Assembly (NCBI GenBank): GCA_028533045.1
Contig: JAQQAP010000038.1
Coordinates: 19,537-83,536, forward strand
Length of the DNA stretch: 64,000 nt
Direction of reading: 5' to 3'
Source: Spirochaetales bacterium
GTDB lineage: Bacteria > Spirochaetota > Spirochaetia > DSM-2461
The notes beneath the pieces were generated by a model. The model was not told where the DNA came from, ran no database searches, and saw nothing but the letters and a program-made list of their open reading frames with translations. Shown here one piece after another: positions 8,198 to 16,637 of the stretch (position 1 is its first letter; each line of letters opens with the position of its first letter). The position numbers were made by a program, and so were the translations under genes.

Positions 8198-10152
8198 GCC
8201 AGATAGAAGAAGTAAACGAAGTAATATTAAGTAAGATTCTCAAAACTGATTCATTTTATGAAGCATTGTGGGGTAAGGAAGACTTTACAGCTTCCAGCGA
8301 GATAACAACTCCTAACGACTATAAATGTGGGGCGTTTTGTAACGCTTTGGAATATATTTATGAGTATGTTAGACAGTTGACAAGTTATGATTTGGATGAA
8401 CTGGACGCCCCTTACTTAGATGTTGTTGTGTATTTTTTTACTGAATTAAAAAGGTACCCAAATGAGAGTAACGAATGGCTTCTAAACAGAATGAAATCAT
8501 TATTGGTAAGGAAGGGTGATTTTCAATCAGAGCGTTGGGGTACGCCTTGGGATATCAAGAATGTTTTTAGTTATTATGTGGATAGGGATGATTTGTATTA
8601 TATACCAAACTCTATATTGACCGATGAAATTGTGAATGGAGATTTTGAATCAGAAATAGGTACGGAGTGGACATTGACGCCTACTGGCGATAGAATTGGC
8701 TTTGGAGCGTTTACCGGTAGTTATGTTTTGCCTCTTCGTGAGCCGAGAGTTGTTTTGTCTGATTCGTATTACGGAGATTTAGGCAACGACATAAGAATTA
8801 TGACATTTTTGACAGATACATTAGCTGTGGGAATTGATTATGATTTAGGGTGTATTTATGCTTATACATATTCTGATACAATTGGCTGGACCGCTACAGG
8901 TAATGGATATAATGTCTCTAATGAGTTTAAAACCAAAAACAATCTTCCTATTGTAAAAATGGATGATTCTACAATAGCTTATGCCAGTAGAGGTGGTAGT
9001 AAGATGTTGGCTCTGAGTTTTGACGGAACCGATTGGACACAGGTAGGAAATGTACTTGATTTAAGTGATTCCGACTACATGCTTCCTGTGATACAGAAAA
9101 TGGATGATTTACGATACGTTGTGCTTGATAAAAACAGAGATACTGTTTATGCATATGATTGGGATGGAACCGATTGGACACAGGTAGGAAACCCTATAAC
9201 ATCGTCATATTCTGATGGGTATTTTTATGCCTCTTTTGCTGTTCTTAATACGTCAAGAATAGTGGTTATGGAAAAAGAATATGTTTCTGGTGCTTATTTA
9301 ACAACATATGATTTTGACGGAACCGATTGGACACAGGTAGGAAACACACTTCTCGTGGAGGCTAACGGTCAACTTTTCATAAATATTGGGTTTCTTGAAG
9401 AAACAAAGATAGTATTTGAACATACATACTATCAAGACGTGTCCAGCCTTGAGTCGTATATAAGTATATATTCTTTTGACGGGACTGATTGGAGCGAATA
9501 TGGAGATCGTACATTTCTTTTGAATCGAATGTTGTTTATTCAAGAATATGGGGAACAATCAAAGTATATCAATATAGTAACAGACTACTATGTTGGGAAG
9601 TTAGATTATTCTCTGTATGATATAAACTCTATAGCTCAAACTGTGGCAGTAGACTCAGGGACATACATCGTTCATGCTTTTGTGCAACCTACCTCTGATG
9701 AATATGAGTTGTTTGACATTATTATCCAACGTGACTCAGATAGTTATTATTGGGATATGGAAAACATGGAGTGGACTGATTCTCAACCAAGTAACACTCA
9801 TACAGTGACAACTGACAACTGGTCACTTTATGAAGCATTTGTTGTTGTAGATGGAAGCTATAATATTACAATAACGTTTGATAGAATAAATAATTGTAGC
9901 ATTGATAGAGTGGAATTCGGAGCCAAAGAATACCCTTGTTTTGAACTTTTAGCAATTAGTTCTGGAGCTACAAGTGAGTTTATGTCATTATTTGGTGATA
10001 GCACAGAATATGAAAATGCATCTTTTTTAGATCAAGACTTCATGTTCTCTTCTTCAATTGCCAGTTATAGTGATAGTTATTATCAAGATTTATTAGACAC
10101 AGTTAGCCCGGCTGGTGTTAAAGGAATATTTACTAAGGAGACAAGAACATGA
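8194..10152 (+). CDS. Tail fibre/receptor-binding protein: gpI-like N-terminus, split jelly-roll and propeller repeats
   Basis: 652 residues. Residues 1-150 occupy the place of P2 gpI/T4 gp6-type proteins linking baseplate and fibre. At about 150 a carbohydrate-binding-type jelly roll seems to begin (VNGDFESEIGTEWTL). It is interrupted by four propeller-like repeats centred on FDGTDWTQVGN (about 275-440) and resumes near 485 (IAQTVAVDSGTYIVHAFVQ). Three copies of a 26-bp DNA sequence encode the repeat cores. The role would be host surface binding. The domain split is inference from sequence pattern. Confidence 0.6.
   Translation: MSQIEEVNEVILSKILKTDSFYEALWGKEDFTASSEITTPNDYKCGAFCNALEYIYEYVRQLTSYDLDELDAPYLDVVVYFFTELKRYPNESNEWLLNRMKSLLVRKGDFQSERWGTPWDIKNVFSYYVDRDDLYYIPNSILTDEIVNGDFESEIGTEWTLTPTGDRIGFGAFTGSYVLPLREPRVVLSDSYYGDLGNDIRIMTFLTDTLAVGIDYDLGCIYAYTYSDTIGWTATGNGYNVSNEFKTKNNLPIVKMDDSTIAYASRGGSKMLALSFDGTDWTQVGNVLDLSDSDYMLPVIQKMDDLRYVVLDKNRDTVYAYDWDGTDWTQVGNPITSSYSDGYFYASFAVLNTSRIVVMEKEYVSGAYLTTYDFDGTDWTQVGNTLLVEANGQLFINIGFLEETKIVFEHTYYQDVSSLESYISIYSFDGTDWSEYGDRTFLLNRMLFIQEYGEQSKYINIVTDYYVGKLDYSLYDINSIAQTVAVDSGTYIVHAFVQPTSDEYELFDIIIQRDSDSYYWDMENMEWTDSQPSNTHTVTTDNWSLYEAFVVVDGSYNITITFDRINNCSIDRVEFGAKEYPCFELLAISSGATSEFMSLFGDSTEYENASFLDQDFMFSSSIASYSDSYYQDLLDTVSPAGVKGIFTKETRT
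9025..9344 (+). repeat. Three identical 26-bp direct repeats in the fibre gene
   Basis: The 26-bp sequence starting GGAACCGATTGGACACAGGT occurs at 9025-9050, 9166-9191 and 9319-9344. A diverged fourth copy lies near 9478. All are in the same reading frame and encode GTDWTQVGN. Exact DNA identity amid diverged spacers suggests recent duplication or gene conversion. Confidence 0.85.
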
Positions 10153-11918
10153 CAGTGAAAGGTGGACGATGGGACGGAAATGAGATAGCCCTAACCGACG
10201 ATTTTAATAACAATACAACAAACCTTATAGAGAACTATGATTATATTATGGAAATACTCGGTGATTCCATGGTAGTCACCGGGCTGGAAGCCTCAGAGTT
10301 AGGAACACCGGCTATGAGTGTTCAAGTATCGGAAGGTATTGCAAAATATTCAGAAGGTTTTCTTTTGACTGATGCTCTTTCCAGCCTTGCTATTGCCGAT
10401 GCCGATTCTACCAGTGACCGAATAGATATAATTGAAATACGACGAACAACAGAAGATATTACCCCGGAAACTCGACAGGTTAAAGACGCTACAACTGGGG
10501 ATGTTACCAGTACGACAATATACACAGAAGTAGAATATCAAACAGAAATAGCCGTTGTAACCGGAGTTGCGGGTTCTTCTGTAGCTCCTTCTGTAGATTC
10601 AGGATGGTTAAAGATTGCCGAAGTATTTGTGGGTGCTTCTGTAACCGCTATCTATGATGAAAATATATATAACGTAGATGCGGATAGATCAGGCGTAAAT
10701 AACACCTCATGGACGAACGATCAGGCTACAGTATATCGAAACGGAACAGTCCTTGATATGAGAACGGCGATCCAGGAAAATTCCGACAATATAGCCACGA
10801 ACGCTAACAATATAACTGCGAACACTGATAATATATCCACAAATGCCAGTGATATATCGACAAACAGCAATGATATATCTACCAACACATCAAACATATC
10901 AACAAACACCGACAATATATCTAGCAATTCATCAGCCATATCGGACAATACATCAAATATATCAAGTAACTCAGATGCCATATCGACTTTGAACAGCGAA
11001 GCGGTCAAGGCAAACGAAGAAAATACATTTACAGAAAAGCAAACATTTGAAGAATCTTTGATTGCTGAAAAACCGGTAATTGGTTTTCCAAGTGGCGTTA
11101 GTCTTGTAGGGTCATCTTTGAGTGTTGCTACGTCAGATGTATCGATCACAGCGATGTCATCTACTAGAATAGCTATGGTTGATGACAATAACTTCCTTAG
11201 AGCATATGATTGGAATGGCTCCACCTGGTCACTCGTTGGGTCTAGCTTGTCTATGTCGATCGATCTAATGCAAATATCAGCATTGTCATCTACGAGAATA
11301 GCGATCGTTGGAGCTTCAACGCTGGCGACTTATGATTTTAACGGATCAACATGGAGTCAAACAGGAAACGCACTCACAATATCAAATTTAGATTTTCCGT
11401 ATATTGCGGCGTTAACTTCTACGAGAGTGGCGATAACAGACAATGGATCAACAGGTATTGACGCACTTAGAGCTTATTCTTTTGATGGTAGCGATTGGTC
11501 GCTAACAGGAACAAGCCTGTCTACTGGTTTTTCTGCATCCGGCCTATGTGCATTGTCAACAAATAAAATAGTGCTGTTTGATACATCAAACGAGCGCATA
11601 AGAACCTATTATTTTGATGGTTCTACGTGGGATCTATTGGGAAATTATACTACCACCGATTCTTTTTCTGCTGTTTTCGCTGGTGCGATAAGTCCAAACT
11701 CTATATTGGAGTATTATCCTATAAACTCACAACTTCGCATATACCAGTCCTATGGATCTGTGTTTGAACTTGGAGCGGTGTTGTCTGAATCCGTGGTAGC
11801 CTCTTCGATAGCGGCTCTAACGGGGACAACCTTTGCCGTTGCAAGCAGTTCTGAAGATACCTTATCAACATATAAGCTTGACTTTACCGCTGGACCTCCT
11901 GCGCCTGTTTTCTCTTAA
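10149..11918 (+). CDS. Tail fibre protein with heptad repeats and propeller-like C-terminus
   Basis: 589 residues, ATGA overlap with the previous fibre gene. Residues 1-200 form an attachment domain. About 210-285 is a run of seven-residue repeats of the form DNISTNASDISTNSN, which is expected to make a trimeric coiled-coil or fibrous shaft. From about 315 to the end are repeats such as YDWNGSTWSLVGSSL, YDFNGSTWSQTGNAL and YSFDGSDWSLTGTSL, related to the repeats in the preceding fibre. It is probably the distal receptor-binding fibre. Confidence 0.7.
   Translation: MTVKGGRWDGNEIALTDDFNNNTTNLIENYDYIMEILGDSMVVTGLEASELGTPAMSVQVSEGIAKYSEGFLLTDALSSLAIADADSTSDRIDIIEIRRTTEDITPETRQVKDATTGDVTSTTIYTEVEYQTEIAVVTGVAGSSVAPSVDSGWLKIAEVFVGASVTAIYDENIYNVDADRSGVNNTSWTNDQATVYRNGTVLDMRTAIQENSDNIATNANNITANTDNISTNASDISTNSNDISTNTSNISTNTDNISSNSSAISDNTSNISSNSDAISTLNSEAVKANEENTFTEKQTFEESLIAEKPVIGFPSGVSLVGSSLSVATSDVSITAMSSTRIAMVDDNNFLRAYDWNGSTWSLVGSSLSMSIDLMQISALSSTRIAIVGASTLATYDFNGSTWSQTGNALTISNLDFPYIAALTSTRVAITDNGSTGIDALRAYSFDGSDWSLTGTSLSTGFSASGLCALSTNKIVLFDTSNERIRTYYFDGSTWDLLGNYTTTDSFSAVFAGAISPNSILEYYPINSQLRIYQSYGSVFELGAVLSESVVASSIAALTGTTFAVASSSEDTLSTYKLDFTAGPPAPVFS
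10785..10990 (+). repeat. 21-bp tandem repeats encoding a heptad fibre shaft
   Basis: Degenerate 21-bp units containing A(A/C)ATATATC (for example AATATATCCACAAATGCC) encode the repeats (N/D)ISTN/SxS. DNA identity is moderate and protein periodicity is strong. Confidence 0.7.
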
Positions 11919-11922
11919 TGAA

Positions 11923-12387
11923 TTAAAACACATGACTAAAAGAATATGAATACCCTATTGAGCCGTAGTATATATCTCCATTCTGCGGCTCATACATATC
12001 TCCATTAACTAACACCATTGCGTGGTCCGTACATCCGCCATCTACAACCGATTTATATACATCGTTCGTATCAACACATATTAAATCGGGTTCAACGCCA
12101 AATGAGAAATAGGCCAGATTCATAAAAAGGACAGCACAAGCTTTGCAGTCACCTTTCCCGCTTTCAATGGTTTCTTGTGGATTTTGCACATACCCACTTA
12201 CTGTACAGTATGAAATATTGTCCCCTATCCACTCTCCGATTTCTTCTAAGGAAGAAAATTCTAAACCTGGGTTATAAAGGGCCTTCCCTGAATAAATATC
12301 ACTATTGTAATCATCTTGCATGGTATCATGATCATACATTTCACAACCAACAAAAATAACCAAAACCAACAAAACTAATCTCTTCAT
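11923..12387 (-). CDS. Putative lipoprotein with transglutaminase-like cysteine protease fold
   Basis: 154 residues, convergent with the fibre gene and only 4 nt away. Residues 1-15 look like a lipoprotein signal (positive start, LVLLVLVIF, then VGC). A Cys-His-Asp arrangement typical of the transglutaminase-like fold is visible: GKGDCKACAVLFMNLAYF, then CTDHAMVLVNGDMY. Placement behind its own promoter with a small basic gene, in the regulatory part of the genome, suggests a lysogenic-conversion or superinfection-exclusion role, which is inference. Ribosome site AGGGGG precedes the start. Confidence 0.65.
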   Translation of the reverse strand: MKRLVLLVLVIFVGCEMYDHDTMQDDYNSDIYSGKALYNPGLEFSSLEEIGEWIGDNISYCTVSGYVQNPQETIESGKGDCKACAVLFMNLAYFSFGVEPDLICVDTNDVYKSVVDGGCTDHAMVLVNGDMYEPQNGDIYYGSIGYSYSFSHVF

Positions 12388-12404
12388 ACTTTACCCCCTT
12401 CAAG

Positions 12405-12421
12405 CCCCCGTAGGGGCCGTT
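12405..12421 (-). other. GC-rich hairpin before the lipoprotein gene
   Basis: GCCCC-CGTA-GGGGC can form a five-pair stem between the small basic gene and the ribosome site of the lipoprotein gene. There is no T-run, so it may be a processing or attenuation element rather than a terminator. Confidence 0.35.
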
Positions 12422-12423
12422 AC

Positions 12424-12522
12424 TTAATTCCAGCGAGACTCTTTACGCCCACGATTAACGCTTTTCTTTGCTTCTTTTTTCTGTCCGACAACCTTTCTTT
12501 CATAACCTTTTGTACCTTTCAT
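12424..12522 (-). CDS. 32-residue basic protein
   Basis: Short ORF starting ATG after AAAAGGAG, first gene behind a near-perfect promoter. The product is very Lys/Arg-rich (MKGTKGYERK, KKEAKKSVNRGRK) and ends in RWN. The strong promoter and ribosome site support translation. Function unknown; nucleic-acid binding is possible from charge alone. Confidence 0.6.
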   Translation of the reverse strand: MKGTKGYERKVVGQKKEAKKSVNRGRKESRWN

Positions 12523-12551
12523 AGGGTAACTCCTTTTGTTTATCTACAGGA

Positions 12552-12580
12552 ATTATACAAGCGTTTAACTGAGGTGTCAA
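12552..12580 (-). promoter_or_regulatory. Consensus sigma70 promoter for the lipoprotein unit
   Basis: On the minus strand: TTGACA, 17-bp spacer, TATAAT, an exact match to consensus in both boxes. It lies about 30 nt upstream of the small basic gene. Such strength suggests a constitutively expressed prophage gene. Confidence 0.85.
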
Positions 12581-12627
12581 GAAAAAAAATGAAAATAATC
12601 ATTGGCTCTGAAAACTCGACTTTACCC

Positions 12628-13335
12628 TTATTTATTCTCTGGGATTGCCATAGGTATACTTGTCTTTGGAATCAACTCAGAGTATGTTAAAACCCTCTTC
12701 TTCGCCAACTGGTAAATATCTTTGTAAAACATTTCTTTCTCCATCCCCTCCCTAATAGCCTCTCTAACTATTGTGTCCGCTCCTTGGATAAAAGAAAGCT
12801 GTCTATTATCCATAACGTCCCGAAGGTTGGGGAATTTCTGCATAACAAAGAACAATGCCGCATTTTCCATTTTAGAAAAACTCATATAGTATGTGTCTGC
12901 GTTTTTGCTTCCTTGAGATTTTGCATATTCTATAAATGTCTTCATTACCCCAGTTGCGTCTTTCCTTGTTAGCTTCCCTCTTTCTCTATTTTCTAACCAT
13001 GCTTGATTTTGTTTGTTTAGAGAGACTTCCATTAGGGCCATTCTCATGGTGGAAAATTCCCTAATTAGTTTTTCTCTTAGATCATCGGTTTCCTTTCTAC
13101 TTCTTGTGTACGTAAGAAGCATTAAGGATTGTTGTTCTGTTAAGAGGAAAATCTTCATAGGTCTACCGGTTTTTGGTTTTACGGTTTCAAACCGCAAAAC
13201 TCCAAATCTTTCTAATTGCTCTTTGTGATTAGAAATAAGCTCGTATGTAAATCTATGTGCCTGTCCAAACTCTTGAGCAAGTACCCTACTGTCCACAAGT
13301 AAATCTTGTCCTTTCATCTTTACTATATTACTCAT
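12628..13335 (-). CDS. rha: Rha-family phage regulatory protein
   Basis: 235 residues from ATG 13335. The N-terminal part (DLLVDSRVLAQEFGQAHRFT, then GRPMKIFLLTEQQSLMLLTY) matches the Rha/pRha regulatory domain of lambdoid and other temperate phages. The C-terminal half carries a second domain with NADTYYMSFSKMENAALFF. A GTG further upstream (13362) would lie inside the promoter, so ATG 13335 is preferred. No ribosome site precedes it, in line with a leaderless mRNA. Confidence 0.75.
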   Translation of the reverse strand: MSNIVKMKGQDLLVDSRVLAQEFGQAHRFTYELISNHKEQLERFGVLRFETVKPKTGRPMKIFLLTEQQSLMLLTYTRSRKETDDLREKLIREFSTMRMALMEVSLNKQNQAWLENRERGKLTRKDATGVMKTFIEYAKSQGSKNADTYYMSFSKMENAALFFVMQKFPNLRDVMDNRQLSFIQGADTIVREAIREGMEKEMFYKDIYQLAKKRVLTYSELIPKTSIPMAIPENK

Positions 13336-13341
13336 ATAAGC

Positions 13342-13370
13342 AGTATAAACGGTAAGGCACATATAGTCAA
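13342..13370 (-). promoter_or_regulatory. Promoter of the rha gene, giving an apparently leaderless transcript
   Basis: Minus strand: TTGACT, 17-bp spacer, TATACT. Only six bases separate the -10 box from the ATG, so transcription would begin at or next to the start codon. Confidence 0.7.
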
Positions 13371-13409
13371 TTGGATATATATTGTTTTATGCACTCACAA
13401 AAGTACATT

Positions 13410-14909
13410 TCAAGAAAACTCTATTATCTTCTTAACCGTCTCAAGTGCTTTCTCCATTTCTTCATAGGTCATTTCTTTTAACTGGCATTTCCGTCCTATA
13501 GCAAGGTAGACTTTCATCCAGAGTATTTTCCTACGCCGCATAGATTCCGTGTGGACCGCTTTGTTTATACCGCCGATGTTTTTCATAGACTGTTTTCCTA
13601 CGTAGGAATTTATCAAGGTATTTAGTTCTTCCCGGATTATTTTTTCTTTGGCTGATGGGGGAAGATGTGCTTCTCCGCTCAATATTGTTACGTCTGGTTT
13701 GGGTTGATTGTTTCCTTTCTTTTTCTTTTTTTCTGGTTTATCTTCTTGCTCTTCTAATACCTTTTCTTGTTCCCATATCCAGTTTTTAAAGAACTTTTGA
13801 AAATCGGGGTCTGCCGGAGCGGTAATATAAGCGAAATCTTTCCAATCTTTCGCTCTGGTTGCACGATTTACACACTGGATTAACCATGGCTCTGACCGTA
13901 TATTCGTTAATATAATCATATGGCTAGTATGCGGAGCGTCTAATCCTTCATATGCTTGTCCGCATGAGCTTAACACATCAAATTCCCCATGGCGAAATCG
14001 TTTAATTATATCCGAAGAATTTACCATTTCAGAATCCACCGAAATACATTTACACCATTTTTTGGAAATGTAGTCTGCAAAATTCCTGGATACTTCTATG
14101 CTCATTCCGACAAGTATCATTTGTGCTTTAGGGTGAGTTTTTTTGTATTCCAGAAATTCTCCCATATCAGCATCGATAACTTGATATGAATAATCACTAT
14201 TTATAGCATATTTTAGGTGTTCCCTTGTAATCGTCTCATAATCTACCCGCTGTCCTTTTTTCAGATATGAACCGGACCCATCTATCAGATTAAATTTAAC
14301 AGGTAAAATAGCGTGTTCCTCTAAAGCGTCTGTTCTAGTATAGGTAACCCACCTGACATTCTTTGATTCTGTTTTATCTAGTTTGTTATCTTTGTACGGG
14401 AAGAATGATATTGGTCCACCGTCACCACGGAAAGCCGTACCCGTCATAAATACAGTTAAGCCAGCCAACCGTACTAACTCCTTTAACGGTTCTTCCCAAC
14501 TACCATCATCGGAACAATGATGATGCTCGTCCACAACAAGAATATATCTGTATTTTTTGAAGTCAGCTATAATGTTTTCCGAATTACTGGCAATCGCTTG
14601 AAATGTAATCCCGAATCCATCTAATCCACGGGATGGGTTGGGGCCGTTGTCTGCTACCCTAATTGTTTTTCCGGCGTTAAAGAATGGGTCAAGCATGTCT
14701 TCTTCGATCTGTCCCACCAGGCTCTTCCGGGGAGCTACGTGGCATATTTTATCAAATCCATTCCCCAGTAGGTGTTTTGCAAAAAGTACGGAATCTCCGC
14801 TTTTGCCTGACCCAGGGTGACAATCAAGGTAAACCATATTGATAGGTTCGCCGGAGATAATTTCATGGCATATCTTCACTACGGATTCTTGGTGTTTTCT
14901 AAGTGCCAC
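13410..14909 (-). CDS. Superfamily 2 DEAD/DEAH-type helicase
   Basis: 499 residues from GTG (GGGAG nine bases upstream). Walker A is CHPGSGKSG near residue 30, followed by VAPRKSLV (motif Ia), VVDEHHH (motif II, a DExH variant) and MTGTAFRG (motif III). The second RecA domain has FDVLSSCGQAYEGLDAP and QCVNRATRAKDW (motifs V and VI). A Lys-rich linker (DKPEKKKKKGNN) precedes a C-terminal helical domain. Last gene of the long minus-strand operon, overlapping the preceding small membrane protein gene. Likely a DNA or RNA translocase in replication or defence; exact role unknown. Confidence 0.8.
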   Translation of the reverse strand: MALRKHQESVVKICHEIISGEPINMVYLDCHPGSGKSGDSVLFAKHLLGNGFDKICHVAPRKSLVGQIEEDMLDPFFNAGKTIRVADNGPNPSRGLDGFGITFQAIASNSENIIADFKKYRYILVVDEHHHCSDDGSWEEPLKELVRLAGLTVFMTGTAFRGDGGPISFFPYKDNKLDKTESKNVRWVTYTRTDALEEHAILPVKFNLIDGSGSYLKKGQRVDYETITREHLKYAINSDYSYQVIDADMGEFLEYKKTHPKAQMILVGMSIEVSRNFADYISKKWCKCISVDSEMVNSSDIIKRFRHGEFDVLSSCGQAYEGLDAPHTSHMIILTNIRSEPWLIQCVNRATRAKDWKDFAYITAPADPDFQKFFKNWIWEQEKVLEEQEDKPEKKKKKGNNQPKPDVTILSGEAHLPPSAKEKIIREELNTLINSYVGKQSMKNIGGINKAVHTESMRRRKILWMKVYLAIGRKCQLKEMTYEEMEKALETVKKIIEFS

Positions 14910-15039
14910 TAACTAACACTCCCAATGAAAAACCAAGAATGACACCTGTAATAAACAAAAACCTCATTCCATTTAATCCGTATTTTGTTATTTTAAGGTT
15001 CTTGTCGTGCCACGGTTCCTGTAAGTATTTATTTTTCAT
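14899..15039 (-). CDS. 46-residue membrane protein
   Basis: ATG preceded by ATGGAGGTTGT, overlapping the preceding stop (ATGA) and the helicase start by 11 nt. Residues 1-22 are polar and basic (MKNKYLQEPWHDKNLK). One transmembrane helix follows (RFLFITGVILGFSLGVLVS). Tight coupling on both sides supports it being a real gene. Function unknown. Confidence 0.55.
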   Translation of the reverse strand: MKNKYLQEPWHDKNLKITKYGLNGMRFLFITGVILGFSLGVLVSGT

Positions 15040-15398
15040 ACAACCTCCATTGCATCTACAATCATTTTAATTGTTGGAACCAGTACTTCGATGATTTCAT
15101 GCTGTAGATTTGCGGCAACACGTACTGAAACAGTTCTAGCATATAAGTCTTTATCTCTAATTTGCATAATCTCCATAGGATTATGCCGTATTGCACAAAT
15201 TATCGGGGTAGGGTTTATCATTATTTCAGTAGTATGGTGCTCCAAAGATGATTCAACTGATATTATCTCAGGACGACGATTTTCAATAGGCTCGATAAGC
15301 ATATTCAGTCTGCGGTTTTCTAACTCTAATGTGTTTATTCGCTCTTTGGCCTTTCTCTTTTGGTTTCTTCCGTATCGTTTACTCAATTCTGTCTCCAC
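15036..15398 (-). CDS. Coiled-coil hypothetical protein
   Basis: 120 residues. The N-terminal 35 residues are basic and helical (KRYGRNQKRKAKERINTLEL, then ENRRLNML), followed by a hydrophobic-polar mix without recognised motif. Start overlaps the P-loop gene by 20 nt. No family recognised. Confidence 0.6.
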   Translation of the reverse strand: METELSKRYGRNQKRKAKERINTLELENRRLNMLIEPIENRRPEIISVESSLEHHTTEIMINPTPIICAIRHNPMEIMQIRDKDLYARTVSVRVAANLQHEIIEVLVPTIKMIVDAMEVV

Positions 15399-15867
15399 CT
15401 TCTCTGCAAGATATTCCAGTAATTACACTTGCTAAATATTTACATTTTCGATATGCCATGATTTTCTCACAGCCTATTTCTTCAAACACACACTCATCAA
15501 TCCAGTTATCCCAATTATCCATAATCATTTTGCAGAATGATATACTAGAACCACGATGTATATAGAGCGTCCTAAACTCCTCTTTCCTATTGTAATTCGG
15601 ATAAACCAAGTAGAAAAACAAACAATTATCTTTCAATGCGTCTCGGACCACCTTGTGAGAAGACACAAATATATACTCATATTTTCCTATATTTTCTTTA
15701 ATGTGATTCATATAATTCTGAGGAAAGTCAGGGTTTCGTTTCTTTTCACCATCTTCTACGATCCAGCCAAAAGAGGAACTATCCGAATCTAGTGTAGTTT
15801 CGGGGTGCATCTTGTGGTATGTGCTTTTTCCCATTCCGGGAAATGCTGATATGATTTTAGTTCTCAT
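15379..15867 (-). CDS. P-loop kinase-like protein
   Basis: 162 residues, AAAGGAG before the ATG. Walker A AFPGMGKST is at residues 8-16, directly after the first strand (KIISAF), as in nucleoside/polynucleotide kinases. EYIFVSSHKVVRDAL and CLFFYLVYP resemble the later strands of that fold. A substrate cannot be told. Possible roles are nucleotide salvage or RNA/DNA end repair. Confidence 0.6.
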   Translation of the reverse strand: MRTKIISAFPGMGKSTYHKMHPETTLDSDSSSFGWIVEDGEKKRNPDFPQNYMNHIKENIGKYEYIFVSSHKVVRDALKDNCLFFYLVYPNYNRKEEFRTLYIHRGSSISFCKMIMDNWDNWIDECVFEEIGCEKIMAYRKCKYLASVITGISCREGGDRIE

Positions 15868-15869
15868 TG

Positions 15870-16055
15870 TTATTCTCCTTTAGGCACATCCCGCCCTATC
15901 TGTATTTCCAGAAACCAAAAGGCAAAGTTTAACAAGATATGAAAATGCCATGGAGTAGTAAATTTATCACCGTCATAAAAGTGTGAATGAATATAAGTGG
16001 TTATCCCAAAGCCAAAGCTTTTATCATGGTTCCTGTTGATGATCAAATCAATCAT
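15870..16055 (-). CDS. 61-residue hypothetical protein
   Basis: Start chosen at ATG 16055 because GGAGG lies six bases upstream; a longer reading from 16076 lacks this. It overlaps the end of the preceding gene. The protein is rich in His and aromatic residues (YIHSHFYDGDKFTTPWHFHI) with a hydrophobic LLNFAFWFLEI segment. Related to small phage proteins of unknown function at best. Confidence 0.5.
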   Translation of the reverse strand: MIDLIINRNHDKSFGFGITTYIHSHFYDGDKFTTPWHFHILLNFAFWFLEIQIGRDVPKGE

Positions 16056-16497
16056 ACATACCCTCCAATCTCTCAATCTCTTCCGGTCTAAGTTTATCTA
16101 TCTTGCCCTTTAACATATAATCCCTCATAAACTCTTCATGGGATCGTTCCATAGGTAGTTTGTCCCCTATTTCTTTAATGGCCCCACCGAATCCATCTAT
16201 CATATCGAATCGGAGATGAAAGACTGTAGTTTTCTTGAACCGTTTTTCATACTCATTAAGACAAGCGGAATAGTGGAAAATAAACTTATAGAAAGATATT
16301 CTATTGACCATAAACCTTCTTGTCTCTGCGTGCCAGATTGAATAGGCTTTGTTTTGACATTCCCATGTAATTCCAAGGTTATGACCTATATCACTCAGTA
16401 TTTGCCATCCTTCCCGAATATTCACTTGCTTTAAGGCGTAATCCGGTAGCATGGCGGCGTTAGTTTTCGGGTCTTCGTGTATTATGAAGAACTGCAT
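16048..16497 (-). CDS. Hypothetical protein resembling pyrimidine-dimer-glycosylase-like phage family
   Basis: 149 residues. The start (MQFFIIHEDPKTNAAMLPDY, then LKQVNIREGWQILSDIGH), the WH pair in YSIWHAETRRFMV and the CLNEYEKRF block recall a widespread phage family beginning with a DP..AA..L.D pattern and often compared to pyrimidine dimer DNA glycosylase. Catalysis cannot be claimed. Preceded by AAAAAAAGGAG. Confidence 0.45.
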   Translation of the reverse strand: MQFFIIHEDPKTNAAMLPDYALKQVNIREGWQILSDIGHNLGITWECQNKAYSIWHAETRRFMVNRISFYKFIFHYSACLNEYEKRFKKTTVFHLRFDMIDGFGGAIKEIGDKLPMERSHEEFMRDYMLKGKIDKLRPEEIERLEGMYD

Positions 16498-16526
16498 TTC
16501 TTCTCCTTTTTTTGTATGTTCGTCAA

Positions 16527-16545
16527 GGCCGTGAATATCACGGCC
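16527..16545 (-). other. Perfect hairpin after the Gly/Cys micro-peptide gene
   Basis: GGCCGTG and CACGGCC flank a five-base loop, ten nt after the stop of the 26-residue peptide. No U-tract follows, so it may act as an mRNA stability or processing element that lets peptide levels differ from those of downstream genes. Confidence 0.6.
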
Positions 16546-16554
16546 AGACGGATA

Positions 16555-16635
16555 TCAACCGCAACCAGAACTACCGCAACCAGACATATTTGCATTATCA
16601 ATCACAAGAACTTCTTCATTTTCAAACGTCCACAT
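16555..16635 (-). CDS. 26-residue Gly/Cys-tailed peptide, candidate radical SAM substrate
   Basis: ATG 16635 is two bases after the stop of the radical SAM gene, with AAGGAGG seven bases upstream, a strong coupled translation signal. The N-terminal part is acidic and leader-like (MWTFENEEVLVIDN), and the C-terminus is MSGCGSSGCG. Short, leader-plus-Cys/Gly-core peptides next to radical SAM enzymes are typical of ribosomally made, modified peptides such as sactipeptides. This role is inference. It could also be an unmodified metal-binding micro-protein. Confidence 0.5.
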   Translation of the reverse strand: MWTFENEEVLVIDNANMSGCGSSGCG

Positions 16636-16637
16636 GG

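Noticed and set aside
10721..11224. 167-codon minus-strand ORF opposite the fibre heptad repeats
   Set aside because: A repeat-driven mirror of the 21-bp tandem repeats; no ribosome site, and the plus frame is clearly the fibre gene.
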